A DNA stretch of 64,000 bases from Thermomonas haemolytica. Its GTDB lineage: Bacteria > Pseudomonadota > Gammaproteobacteria > Xanthomonadales > Xanthomonadaceae. The stretch is from NCBI RefSeq assembly GCF_004346265.1, contig NZ_SMAP01000007.1, positions 1-64,000 on the forward strand, read 5' to 3'. Each line of letters opens with the position of its first letter. Positions within the stretch are counted from its first letter, which is position 1. This document shows, in pieces, positions 48,292 through 58,743 of the stretch. The notes beneath the pieces are model-generated. The model was not told the origin of the DNA. It searched no databases and worked only from the letters and a program-made list of their open reading frames with translations. Both the position numbers and the translations under genes were made by a program.

Positions 48292-49344
48292 ATGCCCAAG
48301 CTCCCACGCGCCACGTGGCTGCTGCCCGCGTTGCTTGCCGTTTCCGGCTGCGCGCGGACAGTCGTGCTCGACCCCTCCGGCGACATCGCCCGCCAGCAAG
48401 GCAACCTGATCGTGGTCGCCACCGCACTCATGCTGATCGTGATCGTGCCGGTGATCGCGCTCACCCTTTTCTTCGCCTGGCGCTACCGCGCCTCCAACCG
48501 CAGCGCCAAGTACACCCCGGACTGGGACCATTCCACCCAGCTGGAGCTGGTGATCTGGGGCGGCCCGCTGCTGATCATCCTGGCGCTGGGGGCGATCACC
48601 TGGATCACCACCCACACCCTCGACCCCTACCGCCCGCTGGACCGCATCGCGCCCGGCAAGCCGGTGCCGGCCGACGTCAAGCCGCTCGAGGTGCAGGTGG
48701 TCTCGCTGGACTGGAAGTGGCTGTTCATCTATCCCGAACAGGGCGTGGCCGCGGTCAATGACCTGGCCCTGCCGGTGGATCGCCCGGTGCGCTTCAAGCT
48801 CACTTCGTCGAACGTGATGAACGCGTTCTACATCCCGGAGCTGGCCGGCATGATCTACACCATGCCCGGCATGCAGACCGAGCTGAACGCGGTCGCCAAC
48901 AAGCCCGGCGAGTTCGTCGGCTTCTCGTCCAATTACAGCGGCGCCGGGTTCTCGCACATGCGCTTCGCGGTGCACGCCACCGACGCCGCCGGCTTCGACG
49001 CCTGGGTGGCCAAGGCCCGCGCCAGCGGCAGCGGCCTCGACCGCGCCGGCTACCTGCAGCTGGAGAAGCCGAGCGAGCGCGAGCCCGCCCGCCTCTACGC
49101 CAGCGTCGATCCGGGCCTGTACGACGCCATCCTGAACCGCTGCGCCGACCCGCGCCGGATGTGCATGCACGAGATGATGGCGATCGACGCCGCCGGCGGC
49201 CGGCGCGCCGCCGACAGCGGCGTGGCCGTGCTGCGCGAGCGCAGCCGCGGCGACCTGCGCGGCCGCCCCTACGTGCCGGGCGCCACCTGCACCGCCGACG
49301 AGGTCAAGCCCGCCGCGTGGACGCTGGCCCTGCGCGCCCCCTGA
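48292..49344 (+). CDS. cyoA: Ubiquinol oxidase subunit II (cytochrome bo3)
   Basis: 350 residues from the ATG at 48292. A lipoprotein signal ends LLAVSGC, two helices follow (LMLIVIVPVIALTLFFAWRY and IWGGPLLIILALGAITWI), then the periplasmic cupredoxin domain. The CuA ligands of cytochrome c oxidases are absent (FVGFSSNYSGAGFSHMRF is the quinol-oxidase form), so the electron donor is ubiquinol. A C-terminal COX_ARM extension is present. A TTG at 48256 with GGGGAG upstream would add 12 residues and spoil the signal peptide. First gene of cyoABCD. Confidence 0.95.
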   Translation: MPKLPRATWLLPALLAVSGCARTVVLDPSGDIARQQGNLIVVATALMLIVIVPVIALTLFFAWRYRASNRSAKYTPDWDHSTQLELVIWGGPLLIILALGAITWITTHTLDPYRPLDRIAPGKPVPADVKPLEVQVVSLDWKWLFIYPEQGVAAVNDLALPVDRPVRFKLTSSNVMNAFYIPELAGMIYTMPGMQTELNAVANKPGEFVGFSSNYSGAGFSHMRFAVHATDAAGFDAWVAKARASGSGLDRAGYLQLEKPSEREPARLYASVDPGLYDAILNRCADPRRMCMHEMMAIDAAGGRRAADSGVAVLRERSRGDLRGRPYVPGATCTADEVKPAAWTLALRAP

Positions 49345-49368
49345 TCCACCGCATCCAGAAAGACGATC

Positions 49369-51390
49369 ATGACCCCCACCACCTCCCCCGACCCGTACGC
49401 CAGCGTCTCGCCCTGGCTGGGCAAGCTCAGCCTGGCGGCGATCCCGTACCACGAGCCGATCCTGATCGCGACCTTCATCGGTGCCGCGCTGGCCGGCCTG
49501 GCCGTGCTCGGCCTGGTCACCAAATACCGCCTGTGGGGCACCTTCTGGCGTGACTGGGCCACCAGCATCGACCACAAGAAGATCGGCATCATGTACATGG
49601 TGCTGGGCCTGGTGATGCTGCTGCGCGGCTTCGCCGACGCGCTGATGATGCGCGGCCAGCAGGCGATCGCCTTCGGCGACAACCTCGGCTACCTGCCACC
49701 GCACCACTACGACCAGATCTTCACCGCCCACGGCGTGATCATGATCTTCTTCGTGGCCATGCCGTTCATCACCGGCCTGATGAACTACGTGGTGCCGCTG
49801 CAGATCGGCGCGCGCGACGTGGCGTTCCCGTTCCTCAACAACTTCAGCTTCTGGATGACCACCGCCGGCGCGATGCTGGTGATGATCTCGCTGTTCGTGG
49901 GCGAATTCTCGAAGGCCGGCTGGCTAGCGATGGCACCGCTGTCGGGGATCGACTACAGCCCCGACGTGGGCATGGACTACTACATCTGGGCGCTGCAGAT
50001 CGCGGGCGTTGGCACCACGCTATCGGGCATCAACCTGATCGTGACCATCATCAAGATGCGCGCGCCGGGCATGAGCCTGATGAAGATGCCGGTGTTCACC
50101 TGGACCTCGCTGTGCTCGAACATCCTGATCGTGGCCAGCTTCCCGGTGCTGACCGCGGTGCTGGCGATGCTCACGATGGACCGCTACTTGGGCACCAACT
50201 TCTTCACCAACGACCTCGGCGGCAACCCGATGTTGTACGTGAACCTGATCTGGATCTGGGGCCACCCGGAGGTGTACATCCTGATCCTGCCGCTGTTCGG
50301 CGTGTTCTCGGAGGTGGTGTCCACCTTCACCGGCAAGCGCCTGTTCGGCTACAGCTCCATGGTGTACGCCACGGTGTGCATCACCATCCTGTCGTACCTG
50401 GTGTGGCTGCACCACTTCTTCACCATGGGCTCGGGTGCCAGCGTGAACTCGTTCTTCGGGATCACCACCATGATCATCTCGATCCCGACCGGGGCGAAGA
50501 TGTTCAACTGGCTGTTCACCATGTACCGCGGCCGCATCCGCTTCGAGGTGCCGATGCTGTGGACGATCGGCTTCATGGTGACCTTCACCGTGGGCGGCAT
50601 GACCGGCGTGCTGCTGGCGGTGCCGCCGGCCGACTTCGTGCTGCACAACTCGCTGTTTTTGATCGCGCACTTCCACAACGTGATCATCGGCGGCGTGGTG
50701 TTCGGCGTGTTCGCCGGCATGTACTACTGGTTCCCGAAGGCGTTCGGCTACAAGCTGGATTCCCGCCTCGGCAAGGTCTCGTTCTGGTTCTGGTTCCTGG
50801 GCTACTGGTTCGCGTTCACCCCGCTGTACGTGCTGGGCCTGATGGGCGTCACCCGCCGCATGAGCCACTTCGACGACCCCAGCCTGCAGCCGTGGTTCAT
50901 CGTGGCCGCGTTCGGCGCGCTGCTGATCGCGGTCGGGATCGGCGCCTTCCTGCTCAATCTGTTCGTCAGCTTCCGCAAGCGCGAGCAGCTGCGCGACGTC
51001 ACCGGCGACCCGTGGGACGGCCGCACGCTGGAGTGGTCCACCTCCTCGCCGCCACCGGCCTACAACTTCGCCTTCACCCCGGTGGTGCGCGACAACGACG
51101 CCTGGGCCGACATGAAGCAGCACGACTACAAGCGCCCGGAAAGCGGCTTTTTGCCGATCCACATGCCGAAGAACACCGCCGCCGGCGTGATGCTGGCCGC
51201 GATCAGCCTGGTGCTGGGCTTCGCCCTGGTCTGGCACATCTGGTGGCTGGTGATCGCCTCGTTCGCCGCGCTGGTGATCGCCGCGATCGTGCATACCTTC
51301 AACTACCAGCGCGACTATCACATCCCGGCCGCCGACGTGGCCGCGACCGAAGCCGCGCGCACCCAGCAACTGGCGACCGCCCATGTCTGA
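49369..51390 (+). CDS. cyoB: Ubiquinol oxidase subunit I (cytochrome bo3)
   Basis: Catalytic heme-copper subunit, 673 residues and about 15 helices. The CuB site with the cross-linked His-Tyr is in [17 protein letters not shown], further ligands are in [10 protein letters not shown], and the K-channel Lys is in [12 protein letters not shown]. The D-channel entrance region [17 protein letters not shown] is intact. Reduces O2 and pumps protons. Its end overlaps cyoC by eight bases. Confidence 0.97.
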   Translation: MTPTTSPDPYASVSPWLGKLSLAAIPYHEPILIATFIGAALAGLAVLGLVTKYRLWGTFWRDWATSIDHKKIGIMYMVLGLVMLLRGFADALMMRGQQAIAFGDNLGYLPPHHYDQIFTAHGVIMIFFVAMPFITGLMNYVVPLQIGARDVAFPFLNNFSFWMTTAGAMLVMISLFVGEFSKAGWLAMAPLSGIDYSPDVGMDYYIWALQIAGVGTTLSGINLIVTIIKMRAPGMSLMKMPVFTWTSLCSNILIVASFPVLTAVLAMLTMDRYLGTNFFTNDLGGNPMLYVNLIWIWGHPEVYILILPLFGVFSEVVSTFTGKRLFGYSSMVYATVCITILSYLVWLHHFFTMGSGASVNSFFGITTMIISIPTGAKMFNWLFTMYRGRIRFEVPMLWTIGFMVTFTVGGMTGVLLAVPPADFVLHNSLFLIAHFHNVIIGGVVFGVFAGMYYWFPKAFGYKLDSRLGKVSFWFWFLGYWFAFTPLYVLGLMGVTRRMSHFDDPSLQPWFIVAAFGALLIAVGIGAFLLNLFVSFRKREQLRDVTGDPWDGRTLEWSTSSPPPAYNFAFTPVVRDNDAWADMKQHDYKRPESGFLPIHMPKNTAAGVMLAAISLVLGFALVWHIWWLVIASFAALVIAAIVHTFNYQRDYHIPAADVAATEAARTQQLATAHV

Positions 51391-52024
51391 CGCGACCCTC
51401 CTGCCCGCTAGCGGCCGTCCGGCCGACCCCACCGCGGCCTTCCTCGACCTGAAGGGCCACCACCATCCGGAGAACGGCTCGCTGCTGGGCTTCTGGATCT
51501 ACCTGATGAGCGACCTGCTCATCTTCGCCTGCCTGTTCGCCACCTTCGGCGTGCTCGGCCGCAGCTACGCGGCCGGCCCGTCCGGCGCAGAGCTGTTCGA
51601 CCTCAAGCTGGTGGCGGTCAACACCGCGCTGCTGCTGCTGTCGTCGATCACCTATGGCTTCGCGATGATCGCGATGCAGGCCGGCAGCAAGCGCGGCGTG
51701 CTCGGCTGGCTGGCGGTCACCGGCCTGCTCGGCGCGGCCTTCGTGAGCCTGGAGATCTACGAGTTCCTGCACCTGATCCACGAAGGCGCGGGCCCGCAGC
51801 GCAGCGCGTTTTTGACCTCGTTCTTCGCGCTGGTCGGCACCCACGGCCTGCACGTCAGCTTCGGCATCGTCTGGCTGCTGACCATGCTGGTGCAGGTGGG
51901 CCGCTTCGGCCTGACCACCGCCAACCGCCGGCGCCTGTTCTGCCTGTCGATGTTCTGGCACTTCCTGGACCTGGTCTGGATCGGCGTGTTCACCTTCGTT
52001 TACCTGATGGGCGTGCTGCAATGA
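51383..52024 (+). CDS. cyoC: Ubiquinol oxidase subunit III
   Basis: 213 residues, five helices. The N-terminal [20 protein letters not shown] and [20 protein letters not shown] are typical of bo3 subunit III (five rather than seven helices). Coupled to cyoB by overlap and to cyoD by ATGA. Confidence 0.96.
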   Translation: MSDATLLPASGRPADPTAAFLDLKGHHHPENGSLLGFWIYLMSDLLIFACLFATFGVLGRSYAAGPSGAELFDLKLVAVNTALLLLSSITYGFAMIAMQAGSKRGVLGWLAVTGLLGAAFVSLEIYEFLHLIHEGAGPQRSAFLTSFFALVGTHGLHVSFGIVWLLTMLVQVGRFGLTTANRRRLFCLSMFWHFLDLVWIGVFTFVYLMGVLQ

Positions 52025-52440
52025 GCCAACATCCGCATTCCTCCCACGCGCACGAGCACCACGACGGGCACGGACACGACGGCGGCCACGACGAGCACGG
52101 CGCCCCGCACGTGCACGTCAGCCTGCGCGGCTACGTGGTCGGGTTCGTGCTGTCGGTGATCCTGACCGCGATCCCGTTCTGGCTGGTGATGGCCAAGGTC
52201 ATCCCCAGCGCGACCATCACCGGCATCGTGCTGGTGGCGTTCGCGGTGGTGCAGATCCTGGTGCACATGGTGTACTTCCTGCACCTCGACGCCCGCTCCG
52301 AAGGCGGCTGGAACCTGCTGTCGGTGATCTTCACCGTGATCCTGCTGGTGATCCTGCTGGCCGGCACCTTGTGGGTCATGCACCACATGAACGCCAACAT
52401 GATGCCGATGAGCGCGCACGACGCGCAGATGGTGGACTGA
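52021..52440 (+). CDS. cyoD: Ubiquinol oxidase subunit IV
   Basis: 139 residues, three helices (YVVGFVLSVILTAIPFWLVM, TITGIVLVAFAVVQILVHMV and LLSVIFTVILLVILLAGTLW). The His-rich N-terminus SHAHEHHDGHGHDGGHDEHG is longer than in E. coli and could bind metal. No cyoE (heme O synthase) follows; the next gene is a SURF1 homologue. Confidence 0.95.
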   Translation: MSQHPHSSHAHEHHDGHGHDGGHDEHGAPHVHVSLRGYVVGFVLSVILTAIPFWLVMAKVIPSATITGIVLVAFAVVQILVHMVYFLHLDARSEGGWNLLSVIFTVILLVILLAGTLWVMHHMNANMMPMSAHDAQMVD

Positions 52441-52453
52441 GCCGGAGTCGCCG

Positions 52454-53200
52454 ATGCAGGCCAGCCGCCGCGGCCGCCTTGCCCTGCTGGTGCTGCTGGC
52501 CTGCTGCTGCGCCGGCTTCATCGCGCTGGGCAGCTGGCAGGTGCAGCGGCTGCACTGGAAGCGCGCCCTGATCGCGCGCGTGGATGCCCGCGTGCATGCC
52601 GCGCCGGTGCCGCCGCCGTCGCGCAGCGACTGGCCGCGGATCGGCGTCGAGCGTGACGAATACCGCCGCCTGGAACTGCGCGGCACCTACCTGCGCGGGC
52701 TGGAGACCCAGACCCAGGCGCTGACCGAGCTCGGCGCCGGCCACTGGGTGCTGAGCCCGCTGCAACTGGCGGACGGCAGCATCGTGCTGGTCAACCGCGG
52801 TTTCGTGCCGGACGGCGTGCGCCCCGCACCGCCCCCACCCGGCGAGGTGCGCGTGCGCGGCCTGCTGCGCATCAGCGAGCCGGGCGGCGGCTTCCTGCGC
52901 GACAACCGCCCCGGCCAGGACCGCTGGTACTCGCGCGACGTGGCGGCGATCGCGCAGGCGCGCGGCCTGCGCGACGTGGCGCCCTACTTCGTCGATGCCG
53001 AGGCCGACGCCGGTGCCGGCAGCGGCTGGCCACGCGCCGGCATGACCGTGATCCACTTCCGCAACCAGCACCTGCAATACGCGCTGACCTGGTTCGTGCT
53101 GGCGGCGATGGCGCTGTGGGGTATCTGGCGTCTGCTGTCGGATTCACGCCACATGCGGCACCATGGCGGCGATGCCGATGGCAACGACGCCCAACGCTGA
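52454..53200 (+). CDS. SURF1 family oxidase-assembly protein
   Basis: 248 residues with the family topology: an N-terminal helix (LALLVLLACCCAGFIALGSW), a periplasmic domain and a C-terminal helix (YALTWFVLAAMALWGIWRLL). The GSWQVQRLHWKRALIARVDA region after helix 1 and the VNRGFVP loop are signatures. SURF1 proteins help insert heme a into cytochrome oxidases; here the gene belongs to a quinol oxidase operon, where it could serve heme delivery to the bo3 enzyme. GGAG precedes the ATG. Its end overlaps regB. Confidence 0.92.
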   Translation: MQASRRGRLALLVLLACCCAGFIALGSWQVQRLHWKRALIARVDARVHAAPVPPPSRSDWPRIGVERDEYRRLELRGTYLRGLETQTQALTELGAGHWVLSPLQLADGSIVLVNRGFVPDGVRPAPPPPGEVRVRGLLRISEPGGGFLRDNRPGQDRWYSRDVAAIAQARGLRDVAPYFVDAEADAGAGSGWPRAGMTVIHFRNQHLQYALTWFVLAAMALWGIWRLLSDSRHMRHHGGDADGNDAQR

Positions 53201-54509
53201 GCCCCGTCCCGTCCGTGCCGGCGTCCGCCGGGTGGACTGGCGCAACACCGCGCGCGGCAAGAACATGCAGCAGCTGCAGCAGCTGCGCTGGATCGCGATC
53301 GGCGGCCAGCTGCTGGCGATCGTGGTGGTGCACTTCGGCATGGGCATCCACCTGCCGCTGGCGCCGATGCTGCTGGTGCTGGCCGGGCTGTGCCTGTTCA
53401 ACCTCGCCGGGCCGCTGTACTGGCAGCGCCTACACCACGTGCGCCAGCGCCACCTGCTGCTGGCGCTGCTGGTGGACGTGGCGGCGCTGACCGCGCTGCT
53501 GCACCTGGCCGGCGGCATCGCCAACCCGTTCGTGTTCCTGTACCTGCTGCAGGTGGTGCTGGCGGCCGTGCTGCTGCGCCCGCGCGCGCGCTGGCTGCTG
53601 GTGGCGGTGACCAGCGGCTGCCTGCTGTGGCTGGCGCTCATCCCAAGCCCGGTGCGGCTGCCCGCGAACCTGGATGCCGGGTTAGGCGACCGCTACGTGC
53701 AGGGCCTGCTGCTGTGCTTCGTGCTGGTGGCCGCGCTGCTGGTGGTGTTCATGGGTCGGATCGGGGAGATCCTGCGCGCCCGCGACGCGCGCCTGGCCGC
53801 CCTGCGCCAGCGCGCGATCGAAGAAGAACACATCGTGCGCATGGGCCTGCTGGCCACCGGCGCCGCGCACGAGCTGGGCACGCCGCTGGCGACGATGGCC
53901 GTCATCCTCGGCGACTGGCAGCATCTACCCCATTTCACCTCCGATCCCGAGCTGCTGAACGACGTGGTGGAAATGCAGGCGCAGGTACTGCGCTGCAAGG
54001 CGATCGTGCGCGGCATCCTGCAGTCGGCCGGCGAACCGCGCGGCGAGGCGCCGCACGCCGCTGACCTGCGCGATTTCATCGAGGAACTGGCGCAGCAGTG
54101 GCGGCAACGCGCGATGGACGCGCTGGCGCTGGACAATCGGCTGCAACCCGGGATCGCCATCATCGCCGACACCGGCCTACAGCAGATGCTGTTCAATGTG
54201 CTGGACAATGCGCAGGAGGCCTCGCCCGGCCAGGTAGCGCTGGAGGCGCGGCTGCAGGGCGGGACGCTGGTGCTGGTGGTGGACGACGCCGGCCCCGGGT
54301 TCGACACCGATATGCTCGAGCACCTGGGCACGCCGTACCATTCCAGCAAGGGCGCGCCCGGCCGCGGGCTGGGGCTGTTCCTGTCGGTGAACGTGGCGCG
54401 TACCCTGGGCGGCAGCATCCGCGCGCACAATCGCACCGGGGGCGGCGCGCGGGTGGTGGTGGAAATCCCGCTGCAGGCCCTGACGCCCTACGGGAGTGCA
54501 TCGCAATGA
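53163..54509 (+). CDS. regB: Redox sensor histidine kinase, RegB/PrrB/RoxS family
   Basis: About 448 residues (ATGs at 53163, 53172 and 53178 are all open; no SD decides). Six helices in the first 190 residues include GGIANPFVFLYL, whose GGxxNPF heptapeptide is the quinone site of RegB. The H-box GAAHELGTPLATM is the RegB form. A Cys 42 residues after the His (VLRCKAIVRGIL) matches the redox-active Cys of RegB. The ATPase shows NVLDNAQEAS and GRGLGLFLSVN. With regA, overlapping by ATGA, it would report quinone-pool redox state, and its place behind cyoABCD suggests that it controls oxidase expression. Confidence 0.93.
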   Translation: MAAMPMATTPNAEPRPVRAGVRRVDWRNTARGKNMQQLQQLRWIAIGGQLLAIVVVHFGMGIHLPLAPMLLVLAGLCLFNLAGPLYWQRLHHVRQRHLLLALLVDVAALTALLHLAGGIANPFVFLYLLQVVLAAVLLRPRARWLLVAVTSGCLLWLALIPSPVRLPANLDAGLGDRYVQGLLLCFVLVAALLVVFMGRIGEILRARDARLAALRQRAIEEEHIVRMGLLATGAAHELGTPLATMAVILGDWQHLPHFTSDPELLNDVVEMQAQVLRCKAIVRGILQSAGEPRGEAPHAADLRDFIEELAQQWRQRAMDALALDNRLQPGIAIIADTGLQQMLFNVLDNAQEASPGQVALEARLQGGTLVLVVDDAGPGFDTDMLEHLGTPYHSSKGAPGRGLGLFLSVNVARTLGGSIRAHNRTGGGARVVVEIPLQALTPYGSASQ

Positions 54510-55048
54510 CCGGACACGCTCGCCGCCTGCTGCTGATCGAGGACGACGCCGCCTTCGCGCGCACGCTGGCGCGCTCGTTCGAGCGCCGCGGCTATGCCGT
54601 GGACACGGTGCCCGGGCAGGAGGAACTGCAGGCCCTGCTGGCCACCGGCTGCACGCACACGCACGCGGTGGTGGACCTCAAGCTGGCCGGCGGCAGTTCC
54701 GGCCTGGCCTGCGTGAAGATGCTGCACGAGCATGCCCCGGACATGGTGATCGTGGTCCTGACCGGCTACGCCAGCATCGCGACCGCGGTGGAGGCGATCA
54801 AACTCGGCGCCCGCCACTACCTGGCCAAGCCCTCGAATACCGACGACATCGAGGCCGCCTTCGAGCGCGCCGGCGGCGATACCGACGTCGCCCTCGGCCA
54901 GCGCCAGAGCTCGATCAAAACGCTGGAGTGGGAGCACATCCACGAGGCATTGGCCGCAGCCGATTTCAACATCTCCGAGGCGGCGCGCCAGCTCGGCATG
55001 CATCGCCGCACGCTGGCGCGCAAGCTGGAGAAACGACGGGTCAAGTGA
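54506..55048 (+). CDS. regA: Response regulator, RegA/PrrA/RoxR family
   Basis: 180 residues. The receiver domain has the acidic pocket LLIEDDAAFA, the phospho-Asp in VVDLKLAGGSSG, LTGYASIATAVEAIKLGA and LAKPSNTDD. A Pro-poor linker and a Fis-type helix-turn-helix (NISEAARQLGMHRRTLARKL) end the protein, as in RegA. Coupled to regB by an ATGA overlap. The HTH is nearly invariant in this family, which implies a RegA-like binding site. Confidence 0.94.
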   Translation: MTGHARRLLLIEDDAAFARTLARSFERRGYAVDTVPGQEELQALLATGCTHTHAVVDLKLAGGSSGLACVKMLHEHAPDMVIVVLTGYASIATAVEAIKLGARHYLAKPSNTDDIEAAFERAGGDTDVALGQRQSSIKTLEWEHIHEALAAADFNISEAARQLGMHRRTLARKLEKRRVK

Positions 55049-55070
55049 GGCCGAGAGGTCCATGAACGCG

Positions 55071-55100
55071 AAAGCCGCCGCCCCGGAGGGCGACGGCCTT
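55071..55100. terminator. Bidirectional hairpin between convergent regA and sdhB
   Basis: GCCGCCGCCC (55074-55083), loop CGGA, GGGCGACGGC (55088-55097), one mismatch, with AAA on the left and TT on the right. It would end both the cyo-regBA and the sdh transcripts. Confidence 0.65.
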
Positions 55101-55125
55101 GCGCTGCTTCTGCGGTGCGGGCCGG

Positions 55126-55908
55126 TCAGGCCTTGCGCGCGAGCATCAGCTTCTTGATCTCGGCGATCGCCTTGGCCGGGTTCAGGCCCTTCGGGCAGGT
55201 GCGCGCGCAGTTCATGATGGTGTGGCAGCGATAGAGCTTGAACGGGTCTTCCAGCTCGTCCAGGCGGGTGCCGGTGTCCTCGTCGCGGCTGTCCACGATC
55301 CAGCGGTAGGCCTGCAGCAGGATCGCCGGGCCGAGGTAGCGCTCGCCGTTCCACCAGTAGCTGGGGCAGGACGTGCTGCAGCAGGCGCACAGGATGCACT
55401 CGTACAGGCCGTCCAGCTTGGCGCGGTCTTCCTTGCTCTGCAGGCGCTCGCGGTCCGGCGGCGGCGGGGTCTGCGTGCGCAGCCACGGGCGGATGCTGGC
55501 GTGCTGGGCGTAGAAATGGGTCAGGTCAGGCACCAGGTCCTTCACCACCTGCATGTGCGGCAGCGGGTAGATGCTGATTTCCTTGCCCTTCACGTCCTCG
55601 ACCGCGCAGATGCAGGCCAGGGTGTTGGTGCCGCCGATGTTCATCGCGCAGGACCCGCAGATGCCCTCGCGGCAGGAGCGGCGGAAGGTCAGGGTCGGGT
55701 CGATCTCGTTCTTGATCTTGATCAGCGCGTCCAGGACCATCGGGCCGCACGCCGCCATGTCCACCTCGTAGGTGTCGGTGCGCGGATTGAGGCCATCGTC
55801 CGGGTTCCAGCGATAGATCTTGAAGGTGCGCGGCTGCTTGGCGCCCTTCGCCGGGAAGTGCTTGCCCGGCTGGATCCTGGAGTTCTTCGGGAGGGTGAAT
55901 TCGGCCAT
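55126..55908 (-). CDS. sdhB: Succinate dehydrogenase iron-sulfur subunit
   Basis: 260 residues. Carries the three clusters between SdhA and the quinone site: 2Fe-2S at CREGICGSC with a later LACIC, 4Fe-4S at [16 protein letters not shown] and 3Fe-4S at [17 protein letters not shown]. An N-terminal extension of about 25 residues ([18 protein letters not shown]) precedes the ferredoxin domain. Last gene of the operon, 18 bases after sdhA. Confidence 0.97.
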   Translation of the reverse strand: MAEFTLPKNSRIQPGKHFPAKGAKQPRTFKIYRWNPDDGLNPRTDTYEVDMAACGPMVLDALIKIKNEIDPTLTFRRSCREGICGSCAMNIGGTNTLACICAVEDVKGKEISIYPLPHMQVVKDLVPDLTHFYAQHASIRPWLRTQTPPPPDRERLQSKEDRAKLDGLYECILCACCSTSCPSYWWNGERYLGPAILLQAYRWIVDSRDEDTGTRLDELEDPFKLYRCHTIMNCARTCPKGLNPAKAIAEIKKLMLARKA

Positions 55909-55926
55909 GGGGTCAGGGTTCCCGGA

Positions 55927-57714
55927 TCAGTAAACGCGCTTCTTCGGCGGCACCACGTCGACGTCGCCGGTGAGCGTGTACATGTGCACCGGGCGGTAGT
56001 CGATGCGGGTATTGCCCGCCTCGTCGGCCCAGCAGACGGTGTGCTTCTGCCAGTTGGCATCGTCGCGCTCGGGGAAGTCCTCGCGGGCGTGGGCGCCGCG
56101 CGATTCCTTGCGGTTCTCGGCCGACACGATGGTGACCAGCGCCTGGCCCAGCAGGTTCTGCAGCTCCAGGGTCTCGATCAAATCGGAGTTCCACACCAGC
56201 GAACGGTCGGACACCTTCACGTCGGCGAAGCTGGCGTGGATGTCACGGATGGCCTTCACGCCCTGGGCGAGGGTCTCGCCGGTGCGGAACACCGCGGCGT
56301 CGCGCTGCATCGCGCGCTGCATGTTGAGGCGGATCTGCGCGGTGGGAGTATCTCCGTGGGCATTGCGCAGCTTGTCCAGGTTGGCCAGCGCCTTGTCGCA
56401 GGCATCCGCGGCCAGCGGCTTGTGCGGCGCGCCCGGCTTGATGGTCTCGGCGCAGCGGTTGGCCACGGCGCGGCCGAACACGACCAGGTCGAGCAGCGAG
56501 TTGGAGCCGAGGCGGTTGGCACCGTGCACGGAGACGCAGGCGGCCTCGCCGATCGCGTACAGGCCCGGCACCACCGCATCGGGGTCGCCGTTCTTCACCT
56601 GCACCACTTCGCCGTGGTAGTTGGTGGGGATGCCGCCCATGTTGTAGTGCACGGTCGGGATCACCGGGATCGGTTGCTTCTCGACATCCACGCCGGCAAA
56701 GATGCGCGCACTCTCGGCGATGCCGGGCAGCTTCTCGTGGATCGTCGCCGGGTCGAGGTGGGTGAGGTCGAGAAGGATGTGGTCCTTGTGCTCGCCGACG
56801 CCGCGCCCCTCGCGGATCTCGATGGTCATCGAGCGCGACACCACGTCGCGGCTGGCCAGGTCCTTCGCATTCGGCGCGTAGCGCTCCATGAAGCGCTCGC
56901 CGTTGGCGTTGCGCAGGATGCCGCCTTCGCCGCGCACGCCCTCGGTGATCAGGCAGCCCGCGCCGTAGATGCCGGTCGGGTGGAACTGCACGAACTCCAT
57001 ATCCTGCAGGCCCAGTCCCGCGCGCAGCGCCATGCCGCCGCCGTCGCCGGTGCAGGTATGCGCCGAGGTGGCGCTGAAATAGGCGCGGCCATAGCCGCCG
57101 GTCGCCAGCACCACGCCCTGGGCGCGGAACAGGTGCAGGGTGCCCTCGGCCATGTCCAGCGCGAGCACGCCGCGGCAGGCGCCCTCCTCGTCCATGATCA
57201 GGTCGAGCGCGAAGTATTCGATGAAGAACTGCGCCTGGTGTGCCAGCGCCTGCTGGTACAGCGTATGCAGGATCGCGTGGCCGGTGCGGTCGGCGGCGGC
57301 GCAGGTGCGCTGGGCGATGCCCTTGCCGTAGTGGGTGGTCATGCCGCCGAACGGGCGCTGGTAGATCTTGCCCTCCTCGGTGCGGCTGAACGGCACGCCC
57401 TGGTGCTCCAGCTCGATGATCGCCGGGATCGCCTCGCGGCACATGTACTCGATGGCGTCCTGGTCACCCAGCCAGTCCGAGCCCTTGATGGTGTCGTAGA
57501 AGTGGAAGCGCCAGTCGTCCTCGCCCATGTTGCCCAGCGCGGCCGAGATGCCGCCCTGCGCCGCCACGGTATGGCTACGGGTGGGGAAGACCTTGCTGAT
57601 GCAGGCGGTCTGCAGGCCCTTCTGGGCCAGGCCGAAGGTGGCGCGCAGGCCGGCGCCGCCGGCCCCCACCACCACCATGTCGAACTTGTGTTCCTGGATC
57701 TTGTAGGCAGGCAT
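55927..57714 (-). CDS. sdhA: Succinate dehydrogenase flavoprotein subunit
   Basis: 595 residues. FAD binds at [17 protein letters not shown]; the His that carries FAD covalently is in [16 protein letters not shown]. The catalytic-site segments [28 protein letters not shown] and [20 protein letters not shown] are intact. ATG at 57714, seven bases after the sdhD stop. SdhE (46509-46805) and the DUF1674 protein at 58579 are its likely flavinylation partners. Confidence 0.97.
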   Translation of the reverse strand: MPAYKIQEHKFDMVVVGAGGAGLRATFGLAQKGLQTACISKVFPTRSHTVAAQGGISAALGNMGEDDWRFHFYDTIKGSDWLGDQDAIEYMCREAIPAIIELEHQGVPFSRTEEGKIYQRPFGGMTTHYGKGIAQRTCAAADRTGHAILHTLYQQALAHQAQFFIEYFALDLIMDEEGACRGVLALDMAEGTLHLFRAQGVVLATGGYGRAYFSATSAHTCTGDGGGMALRAGLGLQDMEFVQFHPTGIYGAGCLITEGVRGEGGILRNANGERFMERYAPNAKDLASRDVVSRSMTIEIREGRGVGEHKDHILLDLTHLDPATIHEKLPGIAESARIFAGVDVEKQPIPVIPTVHYNMGGIPTNYHGEVVQVKNGDPDAVVPGLYAIGEAACVSVHGANRLGSNSLLDLVVFGRAVANRCAETIKPGAPHKPLAADACDKALANLDKLRNAHGDTPTAQIRLNMQRAMQRDAAVFRTGETLAQGVKAIRDIHASFADVKVSDRSLVWNSDLIETLELQNLLGQALVTIVSAENRKESRGAHAREDFPERDDANWQKHTVCWADEAGNTRIDYRPVHMYTLTGDVDVVPPKKRVY

Positions 57715-57721
57715 CTTAAGA

Positions 57722-58117
57722 TCAGCTCCCAAGCGCGATGCGCAGCACCGCGAGCACGCCGGCGATGGCCGCCAGCGCGCAGACGAAAAGGATGGCCAGC
57801 TGTGCCAGAGTGGCGGCCAGCGGGGTGTGCACGTAGTCCTCGACGATCACCTGCAGGCCGAGGCGGGCATGCCAGAACATCCCCAGCAGGAATGCCACCA
57901 GCACCGCGGCATTGACCGGATCGGCGACCAGCGCGTGTACCACCATGTAATCGGCGCTGCGCAGGGTCAGCAGCATGCCCAGCAGCCACAGCCCGGACAG
58001 GCCGGTGGCGATCGCGGTGACGCGCTGCCAGATGAAATGGCCGGTGCCATCCTTCGCCGAGCCCAGCCCGCGGGCGCGCTTGAGCGGCGTTTGCATGTTT
58101 TTCGCGCGGATGTTCAT
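57722..58117 (-). CDS. sdhD: Succinate dehydrogenase membrane anchor subunit
   Basis: 131 residues with three helices. [20 protein letters not shown] and the heme/quinone-site segment [20 protein letters not shown] identify it. ATG at 58117 overlaps the sdhC stop by four bases. Confidence 0.93.
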   Translation of the reverse strand: MNIRAKNMQTPLKRARGLGSAKDGTGHFIWQRVTAIATGLSGLWLLGMLLTLRSADYMVVHALVADPVNAAVLVAFLLGMFWHARLGLQVIVEDYVHTPLAATLAQLAILFVCALAAIAGVLAVLRIALGS

Positions 58118-58530
58118 GCCTGCCCCCAATGCGACAGCACCACCACCCAGCCCAGCGCCGCCAGCACCACGCTACCGACGATGGAGATCCAGCTGTTGCG
58201 GACGAAATCGGGGATCGCAAACCCCAGGCCGCCGTCCTGCAGCAGGTGGCGGATGCCATTGATGAGGTGATAGGCCAGGGCCCAGCTGAAGCCAGCCATG
58301 AGCACCCGCCCCAGCGGCGAGCCCAGGCAGTCGGCGAACGCGGTCCAGCGCTGCGCGCCGCCGGCCAGCGCCATCAGGCCGTACACGAAGGCCAGCGCGC
58401 CGATCGCCAGGATCACGCCGGTGGCGCGATGGAGGATGGAGGACGCCATCTGCGCCTGCCAGCGGTAGACCTGCAGGTGCGGGGAGAGCGGGCGTTCGCG
58501 GAGGCGCGGTTCGGAATCGGAAGCAGCCAT
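58114..58530 (-). CDS. sdhC: Succinate dehydrogenase cytochrome b556 subunit
   Basis: 138 residues with three helices. The N-terminal RPLSPHLQVYRWQAQMASSI and SILHRATGVILAIGALAFVY carry the SxxHRxTG quinone-site motif. The heme ligand His is in LAYHLINGIRHLLQDGG. The ATG at 58530 is preferred; a frame open to 58560 adds only unconserved residues. Confidence 0.95.
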   Translation of the reverse strand: MAASDSEPRLRERPLSPHLQVYRWQAQMASSILHRATGVILAIGALAFVYGLMALAGGAQRWTAFADCLGSPLGRVLMAGFSWALAYHLINGIRHLLQDGGLGFAIPDFVRNSWISIVGSVVLAALGWVVVLSHWGQA

Positions 58531-58578
58531 GACGGTGCATTCTCCGGGCTGGGCGGCCAAGGCCGCGTGACGAAAGGA

Positions 58579-58743
58579 TCAGAAATCGATGCAGCGGCCG
58601 TTTTTTTCCCAGTCCCCGTAGCGCGTGGGGTCCGGGCCACCGCGACCGCCGATTTCCACGACCTGCATACGGACGGAAGGCGCGGCCGGATCATGCGGAA
58701 CGGCGGGTGCCGGGTCGGACGCGACGGGCGCAGGCGCCGGCAT
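58579..58743 (-). CDS. DUF1674 protein, SDHAF4-like succinate dehydrogenase assembly factor
   Basis: 54 residues from the ATG at 58743 (65 if translation starts at the GTG at 58776, which has a weak GGGA upstream). After a Pro/Ala-rich lead, the C-terminal signature DPTRYGDWEKNGRCIDF is that of DUF1674, the family of the mitochondrial factor SDHAF4 that binds flavinylated SdhA before it meets SdhB. It is 48 bases upstream of sdhC on the same strand and would be the first gene of the operon. Start codon uncertain. Confidence 0.82.
   Translation of the reverse strand: MPAPAPVASDPAPAVPHDPAAPSVRMQVVEIGGRGGPDPTRYGDWEKNGRCIDF

Noticed and set aside
52021-52110. His-rich start of cyoD as a separate metal-binding peptide
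   Set aside because: It is in frame and continuous with the subunit IV helices, so it is only an N-terminal extension.
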